Shown here in pieces: positions 18,393-25,361 of a stretch of DNA of 44,145 bases. Below the pieces are notes generated by a model. The model was given only the letters and a program-made list of their open reading frames with translations, searched no databases and was not told the DNA's origin. Numbering within the stretch: the stretch's first letter is position 1; the number at the start of each line of letters is the position of its first letter. The DNA is from Marinicella sp. (lineage in GTDB: Bacteria; Pseudomonadota; Gammaproteobacteria; Xanthomonadales; Marinicellaceae): assembly GCA_028284365.1 (NCBI GenBank), contig JANQRW010000005.1:1-44145 (forward strand), read 5' to 3'. The position numbers and the translations under genes were made by a program.

Positions 18393-18572
18393 ATGAATGT
18401 TGAAATAAAAAATTTAGAATTAATTGGTCAAAATTCTTCTCTCAAACAACATGGGAATTTGGTTGAAATGTTAGCAGACTTAGGAATTGCAAAAGACTCA
18501 ATCAAAAGCATTCAGAAGAAGGAGTTTGTTTGTGCTCTTGTACCTGATGACGACGATGATTCAGAGGCTTGA
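18393..18572 (+). CDS. Candidate split-borosin precursor peptide (59 aa)
   Basis: The 59-residue peptide begins 169 bases after the methyltransferase gene with a strong ribosome-binding site (AAAGAGGTAGGT) before ATG 18393. Residues about 17-42 read as helical (GNLVEMLADLGIAKDSIKS), comparable with the helical borosin-binding leader of SonA (GLTDEQINAVM-like). The end EFVCALVPDDDDDSEA is a short hydrophobic block followed by five aspartates. In SonA the hydrophobic stretch near the C-terminus is the methylated part, so FVCALVP is the inferred core. The frame is open upstream to an ATG at 18297, adding 32 residues with a CKFC pair. That start has no ribosome-binding site, so I prefer 18393. 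Confidence 0.8.
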   Translation: MNVEIKNLELIGQNSSLKQHGNLVEMLADLGIAKDSIKSIQKKEFVCALVPDDDDDSEA

Positions 18573-18619
18573 TAATTAAATAGTCTTTATAAACCAGAGT
18601 TTACACAGAAAAAAATGGT

Positions 18620-20407
18620 ATGAGAATTAAGTACGCTATACTTGTTGTGTGCCTACTTTCTTTTTGTGTAAACTCAGAAACTGCTGACCTTTCGCTAAAC
18701 TCCACTGAAAGATCAGCATTAAGTGGAGATGAAATTGATCGCTTACTCTCACAAACCGATGCGATCAGAACCAGCGATTTTGTTACATTTACTAAAAACT
18801 TATCTGAACTCTCTGCAATAAAAAATAGCTTTTCAGAAAGCCAACTCTGTTTTTACCGTTTCCTTTCAGCATATAAACTTGGGTTAAGTGGAGATGTCGA
18901 ACAATCGATTCAGCAACTGCAGGTTATAAAAGAAGATTGCGAGTATTTGTCAATCACCATCCGAGTTGAGTCGTTATTGGCAAACATATATGCAATTTCA
19001 GGCGATTACCAAAAGGCTTTGACCAGTTTAGACAACATATTGTCTCAGATTGATAACGTCAATGATCAAGCACTTAAATTATTAATCTACTCGACGGCCT
19101 ATGTGGTCTACGATTTAGTTAATCAAAACCAGCTAAGCCTGGACTTTTCTCAACTCGTTATCGACCAGAAGCCTTCCCCAAAACAGTGGTGCAAAGCGTC
19201 TGTCTATAAGTACGTTGCTCTCATTAATTTAAACCAGCTTGGAATTAAAGAAACTGAAATTGCAGAGGTATTGAATCATTGTCGCCAACAAAGTGAAAAT
19301 ATTTATGCACAAGTTTTAAATGTTAACTGGATAGATTATCAACTTAAAAAGGCTGAATCGAAACAAGAAACGAATTTAATACATCAGAGTTTATTGGCAT
19401 CAGATGATTCCATCGTAGCCACCAGATACAAAAACTTGATTGTTTTCAAGGACAGTCTTATGGCTCGAATTTTAGAAAAATTGGGCAGATATGAAGAAGC
19501 TGTTGAATTTGCGAAGAAGGCATTAGAAGGAAGTGCATCTTTGGGTAATTCACAGCAAAAAATTGATGCACTTGATGTGCTGATTAATTATCACCAAAGC
19601 ACCCAAAGTTATAAAGAAGCCAATGATTATTTGTTGAAGAAAAACCTAGCTAAAATTAGATATTACTCAGACAAACAAGAAAAGTTAATGGCCTATCAAA
19701 CCATCAAACATGACAGCATGGCAAAATCCCACCGAATAGACTTTCTTAATCAGCAAAATGAAGTGTTGGTACTGGAGAAAGAATTGGCTGAAAAATCAAA
19801 AGCCAATCAATTGTTATTAAATTATCTGTTTGCTTCAATAGCTGTTTTGTTGTTGTATATAGGCTACAGAATTAAGAAACAACAAGAAATTTATAAGTCT
19901 CTGTCTGAAATGGATCACATGACAAAAATATACAATCGTAAGGGTATGAAGGATTATATGGAACACATGCTTCCCTATTCGCAAGAGAAAGAAGAAACCG
20001 TTGCTTTTGGTATCTTCGATTTGGACTTGTTTAAGAAAATCAATGACCAATATGGCCATACTGTTGGTGATTGGGTTATCAAATCAATCGTCAAGGCTTG
20101 TAAGGAACTTAATAATGAAAAGGCAACATTCGCCCGTTTAGGCGGTGAAGAATTTGCTCTTATCATGCGAGATTCAACATTAAATGATATTGCTGAATTT
20201 GCTGAAGCATGTCGATCCGCTATTAATTCCATCGAAACAGTATATGAAACAGGTCACCAATTTCATATTTCGGCGAGTTTTGGTATCACCACGACTCAAA
20301 TTTCTGGATACAACTTTTCCCGCTTAATGAACGATGCTGATGATGCGTTGTATGAGTCAAAAGAAAATGGCAGGAATCAGGTGACTGTTTACAGGACAGC
20401 CGCTTAA
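18620..20407 (+). CDS. TPR-containing membrane diguanylate cyclase
   Basis: The 595-residue protein has a signal peptide (about 1-19) and a long alpha-helical TPR-like periplasmic region with recognisable repeats (GDYQKALTSLDNI; GRYEEAVEFAKKAL). A coiled coil near 365-395, one membrane span at about 397-416 and a C-terminal GGDEF domain follow. The active-site motif is GGEEF (508-512), a functional variant, so it probably makes cyclic di-GMP. The RxxD inhibitory site normally five residues upstream is absent (NEKATFARL), so product inhibition is likely lost. It lies 47 bases after the peptide gene on the same strand, but a link to the RiPP locus is unproven. Confidence 0.88.
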   Translation: MRIKYAILVVCLLSFCVNSETADLSLNSTERSALSGDEIDRLLSQTDAIRTSDFVTFTKNLSELSAIKNSFSESQLCFYRFLSAYKLGLSGDVEQSIQQLQVIKEDCEYLSITIRVESLLANIYAISGDYQKALTSLDNILSQIDNVNDQALKLLIYSTAYVVYDLVNQNQLSLDFSQLVIDQKPSPKQWCKASVYKYVALINLNQLGIKETEIAEVLNHCRQQSENIYAQVLNVNWIDYQLKKAESKQETNLIHQSLLASDDSIVATRYKNLIVFKDSLMARILEKLGRYEEAVEFAKKALEGSASLGNSQQKIDALDVLINYHQSTQSYKEANDYLLKKNLAKIRYYSDKQEKLMAYQTIKHDSMAKSHRIDFLNQQNEVLVLEKELAEKSKANQLLLNYLFASIAVLLLYIGYRIKKQQEIYKSLSEMDHMTKIYNRKGMKDYMEHMLPYSQEKEETVAFGIFDLDLFKKINDQYGHTVGDWVIKSIVKACKELNNEKATFARLGGEEFALIMRDSTLNDIAEFAEACRSAINSIETVYETGHQFHISASFGITTTQISGYNFSRLMNDADDALYESKENGRNQVTVYRTAA

Positions 20408-20410
20408 CCG

Positions 20411-21667
20411 TTAAACTTTTTCTGCAAATTTAATCACACCATCGGTACCTGAAGATCTATCAAAGACACAAAAATAACTGCTGATAATCGGCAAACCAAT
20501 GACTGATTGATTGGGCCACTTTGGAATTTGATTTAACAAGGTAAAAAATGCCTGACCTGGAGCCAAAGCGTCCAATTGCCAATAGTGATCTGGTTGGCAA
20601 CATAAGGTCACTTCATTCTCTTCAGTTCCCTCAAAAGTGAAATAAAGATTAGGCCACTGCTTCAAATCTAAATTTTTTGGACAATAGGCCGATTGACTCT
20701 CTTGTGTCTTTTTAAATTCGTTAATGAATGTGAGGAGGTTAGGGTCGATGGCTTTAAATGAATCGATGATGTGCTCGTAAATTTGTTGTTGTAGCATCAG
20801 GTAACTTGACCCTGAATCAATGATTGCATTACTGAAAAAATTATGTACATGCGCTTCATCCAATGGCGGGGCTCTGAATGCATCAAAGCCAGAAACCCTT
20901 ACTGACAAGAGCTTGGTGTTGTAATAAGCATCGTGTACAACCTTCACCACTTGTGGCGAACCGTTGTATAAGCCTTTCTCTGCTTCAGCATCTCCAATAA
21001 CAAAGAGACCTTTATTTAAATCTTCGTTTTCTTTTTGTTCTAAAGTCATATTCTTTTGCGGAACATAAACAATGGAACGGTGGATGGATAAGGCAAATTT
21101 ATTGAGTGAAATATTTTCTTGTGCAAAGGCGGTAAAATTAGGTGTGATGTCCTTCTCAGGAAACTTTACTAAAAACTTTTTAAAAGCATCAATTCCAGTT
21201 TGCTCGATTTGTTCGGAAAAAGTCCATGGATACGTGTGCGTCTCATTGGTATTTTTTGATTCATAGTAGTTTGATAAATTATAACCTTTGTTTAAGTGGT
21301 GATAGGCAAGTCCCAGTATTCCATCCAAACTCAAAAAATTTTTTCCTTTTTCATTCGAAATGATTGAAAAAGAGGCATCATGGATAACAAATTCTGTGTC
21401 TCCATTAGAATAAGTAATTGTGGAATTCAACATTGGGCCAGCCCAACCGCCCATACCGTAGGTAACACACTGTGCTATCTGAGTTGTTGATGAATTGAGG
21501 TCTTTCTCAACTGAATAACGTGTGGCATGAAAGGCTAATGTGCTGCTGCCTGTATCTATTAATAGTTTTAATGGCACCTGCTCACTACCAACCAGCAACT
21601 CTAAGCTATAAGCACCTTGTGCTTGGGCAATATTAATTGGAAATTTAATGTGGTTATTTTTAGTCAT
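20411..21667 (-). CDS. Pepsin-like (family A1) aspartic protease, cytoplasmic
   Basis: The 418-residue product has both catalytic motifs of a bilobal pepsin: IDTGSS with Asp38 and IIDSGSS with Asp284. The flap tyrosine (Tyr70 in VTYGMGG) and the hydrophobic-Gly pattern LDGILGLAY near 114-122 are also present. A1 proteases are rare in bacteria; the known bacterial group (shewasins) likewise lacks signal peptide and propeptide. No signal peptide is visible here, so it should act in the cytoplasm without zymogen activation. Its stop lies 3 bases from the stop of the convergent GGDEF gene. Whether it trims the nearby precursor peptide is speculation based on position. Confidence 0.9.
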   Translation of the reverse strand: MTKNNHIKFPINIAQAQGAYSLELLVGSEQVPLKLLIDTGSSTLAFHATRYSVEKDLNSSTTQIAQCVTYGMGGWAGPMLNSTITYSNGDTEFVIHDASFSIISNEKGKNFLSLDGILGLAYHHLNKGYNLSNYYESKNTNETHTYPWTFSEQIEQTGIDAFKKFLVKFPEKDITPNFTAFAQENISLNKFALSIHRSIVYVPQKNMTLEQKENEDLNKGLFVIGDAEAEKGLYNGSPQVVKVVHDAYYNTKLLSVRVSGFDAFRAPPLDEAHVHNFFSNAIIDSGSSYLMLQQQIYEHIIDSFKAIDPNLLTFINEFKKTQESQSAYCPKNLDLKQWPNLYFTFEGTEENEVTLCCQPDHYWQLDALAPGQAFFTLLNQIPKWPNQSVIGLPIISSYFCVFDRSSGTDGVIKFAEKV

Positions 21668-21753
21668 AAACGAATTGAATCAAGACAGAGGACATTGGAT
21701 GAAAGTGCCAAGCAATCATTCACTGGATCCTGTTGGGTCTTTATTTATGTAGT

Positions 21754-21828
21754 TAAGGAATGTCTTTTGGTCTTCGGTCTCTGTTCCAAACTCGACTCTA
21801 CCTCCTGCATCCTTGCAGTCGTCATTCA
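21754..21828. repeat. 75-bp intergenic repeat, copy 1
   Basis: This segment recurs at 24420-24494 with the same length. The last 60 or so bases (from GGTCTTCGGTCTCTG to the CGTCATTCA end) are identical, and the first 15 vary slightly. The minus strand reads through as NDDCKDAGGRVEFGTETED in one frame in both copies, but no start or gene context supports a protein. It lies in the 241-base gap between the aspartic protease and the TPR-like gene. Confidence 0.85.
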
Positions 21829-21908
21829 AATTTGCGTTGCACTGAGCTAAGTCGAAGTGTTCCCGACTAATTTGAAAGCAACCACTACGCACTGTTATCA
21901 GTGTTGAG

Positions 21909-22667
21909 TTATTCCAGCTGGGAAGTGGCAAAATCAACATCCATTGCTTGTAATGCGTCTAACGGTTCAACTTCAGCCGCACGTTCATAATAAGCAGTGG
22001 CATCATTCATACCTTTATCGCCTTTCAATAATAAAACAGCATTACCCGCTTCAATCAAGTTAATGGCATTGGGCACAAGCTCAATGGATTTTTCGATGTG
22101 TTTATTCGCTGTTTTGGCATTGGCACCGTAGGTTAAGCTGCCCAATGTGGCTCCAACCTTATCAATGATTTCAGCATGATACATAGCCATGGCTAAATGT
22201 GCTTCTGCATGGTTTGGTTCAGCATCAAGCACCGAAGTCAACAAATTCTTTATTTTGCCGCCTAAACCTTTGGCCAAAGCTTTGGTTACGGAAATGGATT
22301 GTGAATAGCGTCCCATGGCCAAGGCAGTGGTGAATTGAGTGTTGGTACCACCTGTACCATCTTCGCCTAATAAGTAGGCCTGTTCCAACAGCTCTGTACA
22401 CTCGTCTTCATCTTCACAGATATAGTCTGTGTAAGCAACCACTGAGCGCTGTACCACTGGAACACCCTCTGCACCAAGAGCCAGGCCTGCTTCGGCTGCT
22501 GCTGCATAGTGTCCATTGTGAAACAAGAGCCAAGCTGCTAATAAATCACCTTGAGGTTCTGTTGCTAAGTCAGCGGCATGTAGATCTTCCCAGCATGAGG
22601 TTAAATCATCTGCTGATAAGTCTTGAATGAATTGTGAATCGGTGGCGTCCCAGTTAGTGATTTTCAT
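21909..22667 (-). CDS. TPR-like repeat protein, function unknown
   Basis: The 252-residue acidic protein is alanine-rich and alpha-helical. Its TPR-like pattern includes GDLLAAWLLFHNGHYAAAAEAGLAL, AEPNHAEAHLAMAMYHAEI and NDATAYYERAAEVEPLDALQAM. Such proteins are protein-interaction scaffolds; nothing here points to a specific partner. There is no signal peptide, so it is probably cytoplasmic. It is transcribed divergently from the phasin-like gene across a 117-base gap. No clear ribosome-binding site precedes the ATG, only an AT-rich stretch. Confidence 0.8.
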   Translation of the reverse strand: MKITNWDATDSQFIQDLSADDLTSCWEDLHAADLATEPQGDLLAAWLLFHNGHYAAAAEAGLALGAEGVPVVQRSVVAYTDYICEDEDECTELLEQAYLLGEDGTGGTNTQFTTALAMGRYSQSISVTKALAKGLGGKIKNLLTSVLDAEPNHAEAHLAMAMYHAEIIDKVGATLGSLTYGANAKTANKHIEKSIELVPNAINLIEAGNAVLLLKGDKGMNDATAYYERAAEVEPLDALQAMDVDFATSQLE

Positions 22668-22784
22668 ATTTTTTATTAATTTTGGAATTTTTTCTAATAA
22701 ATTTCAGCTTTAGTGTGTTTACTCTACAACCACTGATTACTATACCCACATCATCAATAAAACACAACAGAATGAGGTGTAACT

Positions 22785-23180
22785 ATGAACACAAAACAAA
22801 TTAAAGAAACAGCAAGAAATGCAGTATTGGCCGGTTTAGGTGTCGTTTCAATTGCACAAAAAGAAGCAACTAAAGCTTACGATCAAGCAGCTAAGAAAAC
22901 CAACAAGTTTTACGACACTTTAGTTAAAGAAGGTAAATCTTTAGAGAAGAAGTCAAAAAAATCAGTTGATCAGTTGACTGACAAAGCTGAAGGCAAATTC
23001 AATAACATCAAAAACATTGCCTCCAAGCAGTTCAGCAAAATTGAAAATGTTTTTGAAACAAAAGTAGAAAGCGCGTTAACCAAGTTAGACATACCAACAG
23101 TCGATGATTTAAAAGGTTTGAGTACTCGCGTTGAAACTTTGATTAAAGAAATCAAAAAGATTGAAAAGAAAGCCGCTTAA
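22785..23180 (+). CDS. Phasin-family (PhaI/PhaF-like) protein
   Basis: The 131-residue, lysine-rich, almost wholly helical protein starts with an amphipathic stretch (ETARNAVLAGLGVVSIAQKE) typical of poly(3-hydroxyalkanoate) granule-associated proteins. It ends with the pattern LDIPTVDDLKGLSTRVETLI, matching the phasin end in which a Pro-Thr-containing turn precedes a coiled coil. Phasins coat PHA granules, but relatives exist in cells without PHA, and no PHA synthase gene is in this window. The ribosome-binding site GAGGTG precedes the ATG. A terminator follows 42 bases after the stop, so it is monocistronic. Confidence 0.75.
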   Translation: MNTKQIKETARNAVLAGLGVVSIAQKEATKAYDQAAKKTNKFYDTLVKEGKSLEKKSKKSVDQLTDKAEGKFNNIKNIASKQFSKIENVFETKVESALTKLDIPTVDDLKGLSTRVETLIKEIKKIEKKAA

Positions 23181-23222
23181 TCGGAAGACTTTTCAATAAC
23201 GAGTTTGAACCTCGTCCCCCAG

Positions 23223-23251
23223 CAGCAGCCAAGGAAGGTTGCTGTTTTTTT
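23223..23251 (+). terminator. Rho-independent terminator after the phasin-like gene
   Basis: An 8-bp stem (CAGCAGCC at 23223-23230 with GGTTGCTG at 23237-23244, one G-T wobble), a six-base loop AAGGAA and a run of seven T form a standard intrinsic terminator. Confidence 0.88.
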
Positions 23252-23399
23252 GTGCCTCACAAAAGCCAATAAAATGGAGTTGGTCTAGACCTGAGCATTC
23301 GACATTCTATTGCATTTAAGTACAGAGTTGACAATCAGCTCTTTAATGATTCATGATAGCTTAAAATTTCACTGCTGTGTTCTTGAAAAGAACAAAATA

Positions 23400-23429
23400 T
23401 TCACCATAACACCACTGTTAAATTATAAT
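23400..23429 (+). promoter_or_regulatory. Putative promoter of the A-type Fe-S carrier gene
   Basis: A perfect TATAAT (23424-23429) lies only 7 bases before the ATG at 23437. A partial -35 (TTCACC, 23400-23405) sits 18 bases upstream. Transcription would start at about the initiation codon, implying a leaderless or nearly leaderless mRNA, and no Shine-Dalgarno sequence is seen. Confidence 0.45.
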
Positions 23430-23436
23430 ATCGCTT

Positions 23437-23763
23437 ATGTCTTTACAATTGACTCAACAAGCCGCTGATAGAATTCTGCATTTCATGTCCTTGGATCATA
23501 AGGCTATAGGTTTTCGTGTGTCAGTAAAAAAAATGGGTTGTTCCGGGTGGGGTTATGATGTGGCTCTGGTCCATCAGATTCACGCAGGTGAAGTAACCAT
23601 GGAGGACAAAGGCGTAACATTAATTGTGCCGGAAGAAGCTTTGGATAAAGTGGAAGGCACGGTGATTGACTATGAAAAACAAGGCATCAATCAGATCTTT
23701 GTATACAAAAACCCCAATGCCACAGGTTCATGTGGTTGTGGTGAAAGCTTTACCACCAATTGA
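23437..23763 (+). CDS. A-type iron-sulfur cluster carrier (IscA/ErpA family)
   Basis: The 108-residue protein is the usual length for IscA/SufA/ErpA carriers, which hold and deliver Fe-S clusters to apoproteins. The three conserved cysteines are present: Cys35 in KKMGCSGWGY, and Cys99 and Cys101 in GSCGCGESF. It stands alone, without iscS, iscU or hscAB. Which paralogue it is (IscA, ErpA or SufA) cannot be settled here, so no symbol is given. The promoter sits almost at the start codon. It is convergent with the pilin-like gene, whose stop is 13 bases away. Confidence 0.93.
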   Translation: MSLQLTQQAADRILHFMSLDHKAIGFRVSVKKMGCSGWGYDVALVHQIHAGEVTMEDKGVTLIVPEEALDKVEGTVIDYEKQGINQIFVYKNPNATGSCGCGESFTTN

Positions 23764-23776
23764 TAAGAGTAACCCA

Positions 23777-24304
23777 TCAGCCACAGGTGTTAATATTTTG
23801 AACCACCCTTGGTCGGCCGACATTACTGACCACAATTGCTTTACCGTATTCTGCGCCACGACTGTCACAAAAACGGATGGTTAAATTGGTTCCAGGTGCA
23901 AAACCGGTTTGAACGAAACGGATCTTTTGCCGGTGAATAGACGATTTAGCAACCAGATCTTGGCTCATCCTATTTTCGGCCAATAACATGGTGTCATCTC
24001 CGTCAAATCGACGGTTGCGATTCAAATCAGCAAACACCATCCAACCACCATGCCATTGACTGTTACCATCACAGGCATTAAATGATTCAGTGGCACATAA
24101 TATGACATGTTGATTCAGTGTGACGCTGTGATTGCGGGCATAATTAATGGTGGTAGACAAACGGTTTAATTCTTGAGTCATGGTTTGTGATTGTTTAAAA
24201 TCCCGGTAGTTAGGAACTGCATAGGCAGTTAGAATTGAAATGATACTTAAAGCGATAACCAACTCTATAAATGTAAATCCTTGATTGTTTTGTATGTTAA
24301 GCAT
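23777..24304 (-). CDS. Type IV pilin-like minor pseudopilin (FimT/GspH family)
   Basis: The 175-residue product has a prepilin leader ending in glycine (NNQG), cleaved before FTFIELVIALSIISILTAYAV. This hydrophobic helix includes the essential Glu at position +5. The C-terminal domain shows the FimT/GspH pattern ILCATES...C...WHGGWMVFADLNRNRRFDGDD. FimT-type minor pilins sit in type IV pili and, in some bacteria, bind DNA for uptake; GspH is a minor pseudopilin of type II secretion. It is solitary here, so the system it serves is open; gspCDEF lies about 4 kb away on the other strand. Confidence 0.88.
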   Translation of the reverse strand: MLNIQNNQGFTFIELVIALSIISILTAYAVPNYRDFKQSQTMTQELNRLSTTINYARNHSVTLNQHVILCATESFNACDGNSQWHGGWMVFADLNRNRRFDGDDTMLLAENRMSQDLVAKSSIHRQKIRFVQTGFAPGTNLTIRFCDSRGAEYGKAIVVSNVGRPRVVQNINTCG

Positions 24305-24419
24305 TTCAATTTCCCTGACTGATTAAAGTAATTGTTATTATGCCAATGAAGCTTAGTCTGAGCTTTGGTTAACTTCTGAAAATATTGTCTATTTTTTCTT
24401 ATAAAGAACGAAGTTCTCA

Positions 24420-24494
24420 TAAGGAATGCTATTGGGTCTTCGGTCTCTGTTCCAAACTCGACTCTACCTCCTGCATCCTTGCAGTCGTCATTCA
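24420..24494. repeat. 75-bp intergenic repeat, copy 2
   Basis: This is the second full copy of the element at 21754-21828, in the same orientation, near-identical over its whole 75 bases. It lies in the 505-base gap between the pilin-like gene and ssb. Its right end runs into an 11-bp inverted repeat. The remainder of the gap (about 24600-24749) shows a weak 5-bp GGCTG/CAGCC hairpin and no gene. Confidence 0.85.
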
Positions 24495-24517
24495 TTTTTG
24501 TTCCCTACAAAAATGAA
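24491..24517. repeat. Perfect 11-bp inverted repeat beside repeat copy 2
   Basis: TTCATTTTTGT (24491-24501) and ACAAAAATGAA (24507-24517) are exact reverse complements around a 5-base loop TCCCT. The hairpin overlaps the last four bases of repeat copy 2. It is AT-rich and lacks a T-run beyond the stem, so it is not a standard terminator. It may be the boundary structure of the mobile repeat. Confidence 0.6.
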
Positions 24518-24582
24518 AGCGACCACGGCTAGCATGACTTGCAATCTCAGGCTCACGGCCTTGCGGTATACTCTTATGTTTT

Positions 24583-24599
24583 ATTTTGCTTCGCAAAAT
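24583..24599. repeat. Short hairpin ATTTTGC-TTC-GCAAAAT
   Basis: A 7-bp perfect stem with a 3-base loop (counting the C-G neighbours, a TTCG-like tip) lies 66 bases after the previous hairpin, in the same gene-free gap. Its function is unknown; it could be a small REP-like palindrome or structure in an untranslated RNA. Confidence 0.4.
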
Positions 24600-24749
24600 C
24601 AGCAGTGGTTCATTACTTAGCCTTTGTTCATGGCTTATCAGTCTTTACGGTTAAGGTTTATTAAAACACCATTATCTCCAGTTCTTGCCTAACCGCGAGC
24701 GCCAGTCAGGCTGATCGCCAGCCTTCCTTGGTAAAATCAATGATCTCAG

Positions 24750-24778
24750 TTGAATAGGTTGTCAGCGCACCCTATAAT
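24750..24778 (+). promoter_or_regulatory. ssb promoter
   Basis: TTGAAT (24750-24755), a 17-base spacer and a perfect TATAAT (24773-24778) make a strong sigma-70-type promoter 31 bases before the ssb ATG. I see no LexA-type CTGT-N8-ACAG box, although ssb is SOS-controlled in some relatives. Confidence 0.7.
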
Positions 24779-24809
24779 CAAACTTTAAAATAATAATCAG
24801 GAAAATAGC

Positions 24810-25283
24810 ATGGCAAGAGGTATAAACAAAGTCATTTTGGTTGGAAACTTGGGTAACGACCCCGAAGTCCGCTATACACCAGCTGGGGCAGCTGTGACCA
24901 CCATTTCTGTGGCCACCACTGAAAGCTGGAAAGACAAGGAAGGTAACAAACAAGAAAAAACTGAATGGCATCGAGTGGTCTTTTTCAGTCGCTTGGCAGA
25001 AATTGCGGGTGAATACTTAAAAAAAGGCAGCCAGGTGTATATTGAAGGTAAATTGCGTACTAACAAATGGCAAGACCAAAATGGTCAAGACCGTTACACC
25101 ACAGAAATACTGGCTAATGAGATGCAAATGCTTGGTGGTCGCGGTGGTGACTCAGGCCAAGGTGGGTTTGGTGGCAGTGGCGGCATGCCTTCTGCGCCGC
25201 GAGCAAACAATAATAACAACCAACAACAAAATAATAATCCAGCACCAAATTTTGATGATTTTGATGATGAAATTCCATTCTGA
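24810..25283 (+). CDS. ssb: Single-stranded DNA-binding protein
   Basis: SSB coats single-stranded DNA during replication and repair and recruits partners through its acidic tip. The 157-residue product starts [21 protein letters not shown], the standard OB-fold beginning. It continues through [21 protein letters not shown] and ends in a Gly/Asn/Gln-rich linker with the conserved tip DDEIPF. The ATG is preceded by a ribosome-binding site (CAGGAAAA). uvrA, the usual divergent neighbour, is absent; a repeat-rich gap takes its place. Confidence 0.98.
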   Translation: MARGINKVILVGNLGNDPEVRYTPAGAAVTTISVATTESWKDKEGNKQEKTEWHRVVFFSRLAEIAGEYLKKGSQVYIEGKLRTNKWQDQNGQDRYTTEILANEMQMLGGRGGDSGQGGFGGSGGMPSAPRANNNNNQQQNNNPAPNFDDFDDEIPF

Positions 25284-25319
25284 CAAATACCTTAGAGTAA
25301 AACGTAAAGAATGATCTAG

Positions 25320-25341
25320 GAAGACCCAAAGACATTCCTTA
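25320..25341. repeat. Fragment of the 75-bp repeat, inverted (copy 3)
   Basis: These 22 bases, read on the minus strand, match the left end of copy 1 at 21 of 22 positions (TAAGGAATGTCTTT then GGTCTTC). They match copy 2 at 19 of 22. Only the end of the element is present, just after ssb. It suggests a decayed or partly deleted copy in opposite orientation, or that the left end is itself a functional unit. Confidence 0.6.
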
Positions 25342-25361
25342 TAAATAAAACCTCTTTGTCT

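Noticed and set aside
21716-21940. Minus-strand frame reading NDDCKDAGGRVEFGTETED through repeat copy 1, with a similar frame at 24265-24495
   Set aside because: The shared peptide comes only from the DNA repeat; the flanks differ and no start signal is conserved, so it is a repeat, not a gene.
24709-24723. GGCTG/CAGCC hairpin before ssb as an SOS or regulatory site
   Set aside because: It does not match a LexA box and the stem is only 5 bp.
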